DNA from: a bacterium
Lineage (GTDB): Bacteria; Planctomycetota; B15-G4
Reading direction: 5' to 3'
Assembly (NCBI GenBank): GCA_030428785.1
Contig: JAUIEF010000017.1
Span: 1 to 51,094, forward strand
DNA length: 51,094 nt
Both the position numbers and the translations under genes were made by a program. Under the pieces are notes generated by a model, which was not told where the DNA came from, ran no database searches, and saw only the letters and a list, made by a program, of their open reading frames with translations. Below are positions 1-7,424 of this stretch, in pieces; within the stretch, counting starts at the first letter, position 1; every line of letters starts with the position of its first letter.

Positions 1-99
<99 letters not shown>

Positions 100-356
100 C
101 CTCGGACCCTGCGGGTCCTCGGGCCTCCCCCAGCCGCCTTCTCCACGCTGCTGCCGCCCTCCGCCGACGACCCGCAACCACCGGCTCCGATGCCCAGAAG
201 CCAAGATCACGACCTTCAGCCGCCGCGGGCCCAGCCCGCGGTCGGCTGCTAGGTCGAAGCAGCCCTCCGACTTTTTCTCCAGCTCAGGATCTACGCATGT
301 CGATGCATCGCCCCGTCACGGAAACACCGTGCCCCCGCCACCTCGGGAGCCGCACC
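100..356. other. Region without a recognised gene
   Basis: Frame 1 on the + strand is open from base 1 to a TAG at 250-252, so a C-terminal gene fragment entering from the left is possible. The translation is Pro/Ser/Arg-rich and resembles no family I know. A CAGGAT hexamer (285-290) lies 6 nt before an ATG at 297, which is in frame with the Nudix gene and could be an alternative leaderless start for it. Confidence 0.4.
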
Positions 357-782
357 ATGGCCGAGCAACTGCACCGCGTCCGCGTCTTCGCGTACCGCCG
401 TCACGACGACCGCTTCGAGTACCTGGTGGTCCGCAACCAGCCCGTCTGGGAGAGCTTCTGGACCCCGGTCACCGGGGTCATGCGCCCGGACGAGAACATC
501 TTCCAGGCCGCCGTCCGCAACGTCGGCGAGCTCGTCGGACTGGACGCCCCGCGCCAGATCGTCGACCTCCAGCTCGCGACGCACCTCCAGGTCGGCGACC
601 TCGACGAGGTCGACTGGTCCGTCGGCTACCAGGTCCGCGGCGAGGGCGTCGACCTGCACCCCGGCGAGGACCTCGCCGACCTCGCCTGGCTCGACTTCGA
701 CTCCGGCTACCGCAACCTCGAGCTCGAGGACGACCGCCGCTCGATCATGCGCCTGCACTTCACGCTGCGCAGCGCGGGGTAG
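357..782 (+). CDS. Nudix-fold protein with degenerate Nudix box
   Basis: The 141-residue product has a Nudix-like N-terminal strand (HRVRVFAYRR) followed by an imperfect Nudix box at residues 40-62. It keeps G40, E46, R54, E58 and G61, but N55 and L59 replace two of the acidic metal ligands of the REUXEEXGU core. Normal Nudix enzymes cleave nucleoside diphosphates linked to another moiety; loss of two Glu residues makes ordinary catalysis doubtful, so the protein may bind a ligand or use other residues. The start at 357 is preferred because GGGAG (345-349) lies 7 nt upstream and the domain begins directly after it. An in-frame ATG at 297 would add 20 residues without a Shine-Dalgarno site. 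The Nudix fold is recognised from the box; the substrate is unknown. Confidence 0.75.
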   Translation: MAEQLHRVRVFAYRRHDDRFEYLVVRNQPVWESFWTPVTGVMRPDENIFQAAVRNVGELVGLDAPRQIVDLQLATHLQVGDLDEVDWSVGYQVRGEGVDLHPGEDLADLAWLDFDSGYRNLELEDDRRSIMRLHFTLRSAG

Positions 783-932
783 GTCGGCGCGTCACGTCGG
801 AGCCGGCGAGCGCCGGGCCGCGTGCGCGCGACACCCCCGCGAGCGGCCGCCCGCCGGGCGACCTTTGACGGGACGCGGCGGAGCGACGACCATCGTCCGC
901 TCACTCCCGCGCCGTCCCGAACCGCCCCGCCC

Positions 933-2768
933 GTGATCTCCGTCCAGCACCTCTCCAAGGCGTACGGCGAGCAGGTCGTGCTCGACGACGCGGGCTTCCT
1001 CATGACGTCCGGGGAGCGGCTCGGGCTCGTCGGGCGCAACGGCTACGGCAAGACGACGCTCTTCCGGATCCTGCTCGGCGAGGAGACGCCCGACGACGGC
1101 ACGGTCACGACGCCCAAGGGCTACTGCATCGGGCACCTCGACCAGCACCTGTCGTTCGAGCGGCCGACGATCCTCGACGAGGTGCTCGTCGGGCTCGGCG
1201 ACCGCGCGGACGCCGAGTCGTACAAGGCCGAGGCCGCGCTCATGGGCCTCGGCTTCACGCGCGAGGACCTCGCGCGCCCGGCCGGCGAGTTCTCCGGCGG
1301 GTACCAGATCCGCGTGAACCTCGCCCGCGTGCTCGTGGAGGAGCCCGACCTCCTGCTGCTCGACGAGCCGACGAACTACCTCGACATCGTCTCCGTGCGC
1401 TGGCTCTCCCGCTTCCTCCGCGCGTGGAAGCACGAGCTCGTCCTCATCACGCACGACCGGCGCTTCATGGACGAGGTGTGCACGCACACCATGGCCATCC
1501 ACCGCAGGAAGCTGCGCCGCATGGAGGGCACGGTCGAGAAGCTCTGGGAGCAGATCCTCACCGAGGAGGAGGTGCACGAGAAGACGCGCCTCAACGACGA
1601 GAAGAAGCGCCGCCAGGAGGAGCGCTTCATCGAGCGCTTCCGGTCGAAGGCCAGCAAGGCGAGCCAGGTGCAGTCGCGCATCAAGATGCTCGACAAGCGC
1701 GAGCGGCTCGAGGCGCTCGAACAGGAGGACGACCTCGAGTTCCGCTTCCGCGAGGCGCCCTTCCACGCGACGGTCCAGATGACCGTCGAGGGCCTGCGCT
1801 TCGGCTACGACGACGGCCCCGAGCTCGTCGGCGGCCTCGACCTCACCGTCGAGAAGGGCGACCGCATCGCCGTCATCGGGCCGAACGGTCGCGGCAAGAC
1901 GACGCTCCTCGAGCTGCTCGCCGGCGAGCTCCGCCCGCGCGCCGGCACGGTGAGGAGCAACCCGAACACCGAGGTCGCGTACTTCGGCCAGACGAACATC
2001 GCGCGCCTCGACCCGGGGAAGACCGTCGAGGGCGAGCTCTCCGCCGCGCACCCCGAGCACACGGTGACCGCCGTGCGCGGCCTCGCGGGCCTGCTCATGT
2101 TCTCCGGCGACGCGGCGCGCAAGCCCGTCGAGGTCCTGTCCGGCGGCGAGCGCAGCCGCGTGCTGCTCGGCAAGCTGCTCGCCGCGCCCTCGAACCTGCT
2201 GCTCCTCGACGAGCCCACGAACCACCTCGACATCGAGTCCATCGAGGGCCTGCTCGACGCGGTCGACGCCTACGAGGGCGCCGTGCTCATCGTCACGCAC
2301 AGCGAGATGATCCTCGAGCGCCTCGCGACGCGGCTCGTCGTCTTCGACGGCGGGCGCACGTTCCTCTTCGAGAGCGGCTACCGCGACTTCCTCGACCGCG
2401 TCGGCTGGGCGAGCGAGGCCGAGGAGGGCGGCGGCGGTCGACGCGCGCCGACGCTCGACGCCAAGGAGCTGCGTCGCCGCCGCGCCGAGATCGTCACGGA
2501 GCGCGGCAAGGCGACCAAGCCGCTGCAACGCGAGGTCGACCGGCTCGAGAAGGAGATCGTGCGCCTCGAGGACGAGGTCGCGCGCCACGAGGCCGACCTG
2601 CTCGCGGCCGCGGAGGCGGGGCGCACGGCCGACCTCGCGACGCTCGGCGCCGCCGCCAAGCGCAAGCGCGAGGCGATCGACGAGCGCTTCGGGGAGCTCG
2701 AGCGCGCGAGCGAGGCCCTCGACGCCGCGCGCGCCGAGTGGGACGCGCGGCTCGCCGAGCTCGGCTGA
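933..2768 (+). CDS. ABC-F family ATP-binding protein (Uup/Ettn-like)
   Basis: A soluble duplicated ATPase of about 611 residues with no membrane segments. The first ATPase half has Walker A GRNGYGKT near residue 34, signature FSGGYQ near 119 and Walker B LLLLDEPTNYLD near 140. The second half has Walker A GPNGRGKT near 315, signature LSGGERSR near 401 and Walker B LLLLDEPTNHLD near 421. A charged linker joins the halves, and the C terminus (about 508-590) is a Glu/Arg/Lys-rich coiled coil, as in Uup-type members. ABC-F proteins act on ribosomes, for example in translation rescue or antibiotic protection; the subgroup cannot be fixed here. The GTG at 933 is chosen because homology begins with VISVQHLSK. 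The frame is open to an ATG at 822, but the upstream residues look non-coding. It ends 1 nt from the convergent gene. Confidence 0.93.
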   Translation: MISVQHLSKAYGEQVVLDDAGFLMTSGERLGLVGRNGYGKTTLFRILLGEETPDDGTVTTPKGYCIGHLDQHLSFERPTILDEVLVGLGDRADAESYKAEAALMGLGFTREDLARPAGEFSGGYQIRVNLARVLVEEPDLLLLDEPTNYLDIVSVRWLSRFLRAWKHELVLITHDRRFMDEVCTHTMAIHRRKLRRMEGTVEKLWEQILTEEEVHEKTRLNDEKKRRQEERFIERFRSKASKASQVQSRIKMLDKRERLEALEQEDDLEFRFREAPFHATVQMTVEGLRFGYDDGPELVGGLDLTVEKGDRIAVIGPNGRGKTTLLELLAGELRPRAGTVRSNPNTEVAYFGQTNIARLDPGKTVEGELSAAHPEHTVTAVRGLAGLLMFSGDAARKPVEVLSGGERSRVLLGKLLAAPSNLLLLDEPTNHLDIESIEGLLDAVDAYEGAVLIVTHSEMILERLATRLVVFDGGRTFLFESGYRDFLDRVGWASEAEEGGGGRRAPTLDAKELRRRRAEIVTERGKATKPLQREVDRLEKEIVRLEDEVARHEADLLAAAEAGRTADLATLGAAAKRKREAIDERFGELERASEALDAARAEWDARLAELG

Positions 2769-2769
2769 G

Positions 2770-4818
2770 TCAGCGCAGCCGCAGCACCGGACGCAGGCCG
2801 ACGTCGTCGTGGCCGCGCGTCGGGTCGCGCACCTCGGCCGCGTGCTCCGTGCGCGCCTCCTCCGGCGGACTGCGGAAGCCGCCGCCGCGCACGCCGAGCC
2901 GGTCGCCCGACCGGTCGAGCACGCACCACTCCCAGACGTTGCCGACGCTGTCGTGGAGGCCGAAGGGGTTCGCCTCGAAGAGCCCGACCGGGAACGCCCG
3001 CCCGCGCAGCGCGGAGGCCGCGTCGTCGAACGCCCAGCGCGAGGCGGGCACGTCGTCGGGCAGCCGACCCAGGTTGCCGGCGCGCCCGAGGCTCGCCGCG
3101 TCGTCGCCCGTCCACCACGTCGTCGTCGCCCGGGCGCGCGCGGCCCAGCGCCACTCCTCGACCGTCGGCAGGTCGAGGCCGACCCGCGCGAGCACCTCCC
3201 GCGCGCGCGCCGGCGCGACGCCCTCCACCGGCGCCCGGCAGGTCACGGCGCGTCCCTCCGGGAGCCGCTGCCCCACCGGCGCGGCGCTCGGGTTGTCGCC
3301 GGCGAGCCGCACCCACTGGCCCTGCGTGAGCTCGTACTTCGAGACGAGGAACGGCTCGCCCTTCGTGCCGTCCGGCCGGTCGGCGCCGGGCACGAGCACG
3401 AGCACGATCGCGATCCCGCCGTCGACCTCGAGCTGCCCGGTGCGCCAGCGCCGGCGCGGCACCCGCCCCGTGCCGGCGAGCGCGAACTCGTACATGCCCG
3501 AGTCGAGGTCGCGGCCGAGGGGCACGAGGTCGTCGCGCGGACCGAGCTCCACGCCCTCGTAGCGGCGCATGAGGCCGAGGGTCGAGAGCGCCGCGGGCCA
3601 CGACACGCTCGCGTCGCCGTCCGGCAGCTTGCCGTCGCGCATGGGGTCGGCCGGGTCCGGCGCCTCCGTGCTCGCGTCGAGCCGCTCGAGGAGCTCGAGG
3701 TCCTCCGGCGCGAGCCCGCTGCGGTCGAGGTCACGCCACGCCGTGCCGGGGACCCGGCTGTCGATCGTGCCGACGAGCCGTCCCTCGGGGTCCACGAGCA
3801 GCGTCGTCGGGAAGGCGCGGACGCCGTACTGCCGCAGCGTCGTACCGCTCTCGTCGAAGAGCACGGGGAACGGCAGGTCCCGCCCGCCCCAGGCCATCTC
3901 GCGGATGCGCCGCCGGTCGAGCTCGCGGTCCATCTCCGCGAGCGACTCCACCGACGCGTCGTGGAACGCGAGGATCTCGAAGCGATCGCTCGCGTGCTCG
4001 TCCCAGAACTCCATCCAGCGCGGCAGACTGCCGGCGACGCACGGGCCTCACCAGTGGCCCCAGAACTCCAGGAGGATCCACTTGCCCCGGAAGTGGCGCG
4101 GCTGTTCCTTGCCCGGCGGCAGCCCGCGCGTCTCCGTGACGGTCCAGTCCGGCAGCGGCTTCCCGCGGTAGCGGCGGACGAAGGTCGCGGGCAGGTCGAG
4201 CACGCCGAGGTCCACCTCGCGCGCGCCGCCGTCGAGGTCGAGCGCATCCCCGATCATCGCGATCGTGTCGTCGTAGAACTCCCACTCCCAGTCCGCGGGC
4301 GCCAGCGGCACGTCGAAGGTGCCGTCACCGCTCTCGCAGCCGACGGTGAGCTCGCCGCCGAGCTTCCAGTACCCGTGCAGCCACTCGGGCGTGACGCCCA
4401 GCTCGCCGCACACGACCTCGCCGCGCACGTGCACGACGGGCTCCAGGACGAGCTCGAGGTCGTGCGAGTCGGCCTTGTCGACGAGGACCGCCGCCGAGAG
4501 CCGCCCGTCGGCCGAGTAGGCGACGAGCCCGAAGGGGTCGTACCAGGTCTCGTACGTCCCCTCGAACCGGCCGTCCGCGTCCGTCGTCGCAGGGTGCTTG
4601 GGCTCGGGGACGCCGTCGTGCAGCTCCCACTTGCTGCTCACCCGCGCGCCGACGACCGGCGCGCCGGAGGCGTCGACGAGCCGGCCCGTCACGTGCGTCC
4701 GCGACCACGCCTCGTGCCGGGCGCGCGCCACGTCGAAGGGCTCGTACCAGTCGGGGTCGCCCTCCTGGACGACCGGCGCGACGACGAGCGCCGCGGCGAA
4801 CAGCGTCGCGAGCGTCAC
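2770..4818 (-). CDS. Candidate selenoprotein: exported thioredoxin-fold protein with FGE-like C-terminal domain
   Basis: The frame starts at GTG 4818, overlapping the upstream stop by GTGA and with GGAGGG (4825-4830) 6 nt before it. It runs to a stop at 2770-2772, crossing one TGA at 4048-4050. Read as selenocysteine (residue 257), it gives 682 residues: a signal peptide (about 1-18), carboxypeptidase-regulatory-like beta-sandwich sequence (about 28-215), a TlpA/ResA-like thioredoxin domain (about 220-360) and an FGE-sulfatase/SUMF1-like domain (about 433-682). The TGA falls in FWGHW-U-GPC, the site of the first catalytic Cys, and the cis-Pro motif FPT follows near residue 337. The FGE-like domain keeps PFGLHDSVGNVWEW and RGGGFR but has no Cys pair near the C terminus, so it is probably not a formylglycine oxidase. 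Sec use is inferred; a sequencing error (TGC to TGA) or a nonsense mutation are the alternatives. Confidence 0.75.
4014..4050 (-). promoter_or_regulatory. UGA codon with putative bacterial SECIS hairpin
   Basis: The in-frame UGA (4050-4048) is followed after 19 nt by an apical loop GUC (4028-4026) closed by five pairs, CGGCA (4033-4029) with UGCCG (4025-4021). A bulged C4020 allows two further pairs. Bacterial SECIS elements are short hairpins directly after the UGA with a G early in the loop, and this spacing and loop fit. In GC-rich DNA a hairpin of this size can arise by chance, so it is supporting evidence only. Confidence 0.5.
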
Positions 4819-6056
4819 GGCGCGCCCTCCGCGTCGCGCGCCGCGTCGACGAAGCACGCGAGCGCCGCCTTCGCGAGCACCGCCGTCCGGCTGTCCGTGC
4901 GGTTGCTCAGCACGGCGACCGACCAGCCCTCGTCGGGGAGCCGCGCGACCGCCGCGGGGAACGCGGAGTCCGGCGAGTCGAGGAGGAAGAGCCGTCGCCC
5001 GTTCCATCCGTCGCGCAGCCACGACTCGCTGCGCCGCGCCGTCGTGCCGTCGGCGAGCGTCGTCGGGCGGCTCGCGTGCTCCCACCAGCCGTCGAGCGGG
5101 CCCTCGCCGGCGTCGAGCGCGGCGAGGAAGCGGGCGACGTCGGCCGGCGACGCGGCGACGCCCTCGGACCCGACGACGCGCTCCATGCGCCGGTACTCGC
5201 CGCGCGTGAAGCCGTCCTCGGCGGGCGTGTAGTCATACGCGCGCGCGGGACGGACGCGCGCCGCGACGTCGTTCGTCCAGGCGCTCTCCATGCCCAGCGG
5301 GTCGAGCACCGCGCCGCGCAGGTACGTCGACCAGGTCGCGCCCGTCACGCGGCCGACGAGCGTCGCGAGCAGCTCGTAGCCGGCGCGCTCGTCGCGGAGC
5401 GCCGCGCCCGGCCCGGCGACCGGCCGGCCCCAGGTCGCGAGCACCTCGAGCGCGTCGTCGTTGTCCGGCATCGTGAGCCGCTTGACCTCGTTGCCGAAGC
5501 GGCTGCGGATCTTGATCTTCTCGAACAGCGAGTCCATCGGGGCGTGGTAGTCGGGCAGGCCGTCCGTGTGCTCGAGCAGGTGCCGGACGGTGAGCGCGTC
5601 GCCGAACGCGGGGCGCAGCTCGCGCAGCCGCGTCGAGACGGGCTCGTCGAGCGCGAGCACGCCGCGACGCACGAGGTCGTGCACGACGACGCTCGTGAAC
5701 AGCTCGGTGATCCGCCCGAGCCCGAACTCCGTGTCCTCCGTGATCGGCGCGCCCGTCGCGAGGTTCGCGAGGCCGCGGGTGGCGACGTGCACGCGCTCGC
5801 CGCGGTGGACGACGACCACGGCGACGCCCGGCTCGTCCTCGCCGAAGGTCTCCGCGAGGCGCGCGTCGAGGCGGGTCGCCGGGTCCGCGGGCGCCGCGAC
5901 GGGCGGCGGCTCGTGCACGGTCGGCGGCCCACCGGGAGGCGCCGCGGTCGACGGCTCGCCGCCCGCGTCGGAGCACGCCGCCCCGGCGAGCGGGAGGAGG
6001 AGCGCGGACAGGAGCGCCGCCGCGGACGCGCGGGGCCTCCGTCGTCGAGGACTCAT
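4815..6056 (-). CDS. Beta-lactamase-fold lipoprotein lacking the catalytic residues
   Basis: A protein of 413 residues with a lipoprotein signal (lipobox LAGAAC, Cys28), a Pro/Ala-rich linker to about residue 60, and a class C beta-lactamase/penicillin-binding-like domain. The fold is recognised from the helix after the active site (LFTSVVVHDLVRRG), the LRHLLEHTDGLPDY-like segment and YELLATLVGRVTG. The SxxK motif is replaced by R115-I-T-E118, and the YxN motif by R221-D-E223, so neither the serine nucleophile nor the general bases are present. It is probably a non-enzymatic, membrane-anchored binding protein. The start is ATG 6056, just before the signal peptide; the frame extends further upstream without support. 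Its stop overlaps the start of the selenoprotein candidate by GTGA, so the two are probably translationally coupled. Confidence 0.8.
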   Translation of the reverse strand: MSPRRRRPRASAAALLSALLLPLAGAACSDAGGEPSTAAPPGGPPTVHEPPPVAAPADPATRLDARLAETFGEDEPGVAVVVVHRGERVHVATRGLANLATGAPITEDTEFGLGRITELFTSVVVHDLVRRGVLALDEPVSTRLRELRPAFGDALTVRHLLEHTDGLPDYHAPMDSLFEKIKIRSRFGNEVKRLTMPDNDDALEVLATWGRPVAGPGAALRDERAGYELLATLVGRVTGATWSTYLRGAVLDPLGMESAWTNDVAARVRPARAYDYTPAEDGFTRGEYRRMERVVGSEGVAASPADVARFLAALDAGEGPLDGWWEHASRPTTLADGTTARRSESWLRDGWNGRRLFLLDSPDSAFPAAVARLPDEGWSVAVLSNRTDSRTAVLAKAALACFVDAARDAEGAP

Positions 6057-6202
6057 CGTCGGGATGGCGCGCACGGAACGTCTCCCCGGCTCTCCGTCGC
6101 GGACCCGGGCGCGACGCGTGTGGCCGACCCGGAGGATATCGCAGCTCCGGCGATCGCGGGGCACCGGACCCGTGACGTCCGTCCGCAGGCCGCCCGCGGG
6201 TT

Positions 6203-7336
6203 TCACCACGGCGCGCGACGCAGCCGGTCGAGCACGCCCTCCTGCTCGAGCAGCGCGAGGAGGCTGCGGGCGGTGAGCTCCCCGAGCCGCGCCGACGGGT
6301 GGCCGTTCGTCGGGCTCACGGCGAGGTCGGAGGCCGAGAAGAGGTCCCACGAGAAGGGCCGCCCCTCCGCCTGCGCCTCGACCTCCCGCTCGATCTCGGG
6401 CTGCATGCGCAGCACGGGGAAGCCCAGCCGCCGGCACGCGTCCGCCAGGACGAGCTCGGGCGCGCGACGGCCCGGGGCGTCCGGCGTCGGCTCGAACACG
6501 AGGACCGCGACGACCTCGAAGCCCTCCCGCTCGGAGAGCCGGCGCAGCCCCTCGAGCGCGCGGAGCGCCGCCGGCCGGCCGTGGAGGCCGTCGTAGCGCG
6601 CGGGCGCCTGGCGTCCCCCCGGCTCGAGGTCCGCCCAGCGCTTGCGGTTCGTGAGCGCCTCGCGCCGGAACGCGAGCCGCGGGTCGTCCGCGCCGTCCCC
6701 CGCGAGCCGCCGCGACGCCTCGTCGAGCAGGAAGCTCCGGTCGAGCGCGTCGAGGTCCTCCTCGACGCGCACGTAGAGCGGCGGGCGGAAGTCGTTGTTC
6801 GTGATGCCCAGCAGCACGAGGTCCGGCGACCACGCGAGGAGGTCCCGCTCGAGGCGCGCCACCTCCATCATCGTGTTCGCTCCGGGGAGGCTCGCGTTCA
6901 CGACGCGCCACGGCACGTCCGGGCGCCGCTCGCGCAGCAGGCGACGCAGCGCGTCGGGGTACGACAGTCCGTCCGCGAGCCCGTGCCCGAACATGACCGA
7001 GTTGCCCAAGGTGACGATCGTCACGGCGCCCGGCGGCTCGGCGACCGGCTCCTCCTCCGAGCGGAAGCCGTGCGAGTTCGTCGACACGGGCGCCGTCTTG
7101 AAGATCATGTCGCGCACACCCGGGCGCAGCGTGTAGACGACGCGGTCGTCCGGGTGCGGGCGGATCATCGCGCCGAGGGAGCCCTGTTCGTCGGCGATCG
7201 GCATCGGGCGGTCGCCGAGCATCGCCTCCTCGAGGACGCGCGCCTGCTCGCCGCGGATCGCCGCGCGGACGAGCACCTCGCCGACGAGCAGCAGCACGAG
7301 CACGGCGCTCGCGACGAGCACGGGGCGCAGGATCAC
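6203..7336 (-). CDS. SGNH/GDSL-like hydrolase, membrane anchored
   Basis: The 377-residue product has an N-terminal hydrophobic segment (about 5-24: VLVASAVLVLLLVGEVLV), giving a signal anchor or uncleaved signal. The SGNH hydrolase domain has block I as LGNSVMFGHG with Ser113 as the expected nucleophile (Asn112 replaces the usual Asp), a block II-like NASLPGANTMM, block III GITNND and a late His in NGHPSARLG. These enzymes are esterases or acetyl transferases of lipids or polysaccharides; the substrate cannot be told. The GTG start at 7336 has a GGGGGA Shine-Dalgarno (7344-7349) upstream. It is co-directional with the lactamase-like gene (146 nt gap) and may share its transcript. Confidence 0.8.
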   Translation of the reverse strand: MILRPVLVASAVLVLLLVGEVLVRAAIRGEQARVLEEAMLGDRPMPIADEQGSLGAMIRPHPDDRVVYTLRPGVRDMIFKTAPVSTNSHGFRSEEEPVAEPPGAVTIVTLGNSVMFGHGLADGLSYPDALRRLLRERRPDVPWRVVNASLPGANTMMEVARLERDLLAWSPDLVLLGITNNDFRPPLYVRVEEDLDALDRSFLLDEASRRLAGDGADDPRLAFRREALTNRKRWADLEPGGRQAPARYDGLHGRPAALRALEGLRRLSEREGFEVVAVLVFEPTPDAPGRRAPELVLADACRRLGFPVLRMQPEIEREVEAQAEGRPFSWDLFSASDLAVSPTNGHPSARLGELTARSLLALLEQEGVLDRLRRAPW

Positions 7337-7424
7337 TCGGGTCCCCCGGGGAGGCGGTCACGGACCGTCGCGCGCGACGCGCGACGAGGCGTCCAGCCTA
7401 GCAGGTGCGCGACCCGCCCGGCGG

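Noticed and set aside
2770..4014. The C-terminal FGE-like domain as the maturase for the nearby sulfatase
   Set aside because: No Cys pair is present near its C terminus, so the known formylglycine chemistry is not supported.
4048..4050. TGA read as Trp through a changed genetic code
   Set aside because: TGA ends many clearly complete genes here (for example at 2768, 14658 and 17675), so a general TGA=Trp code is excluded.
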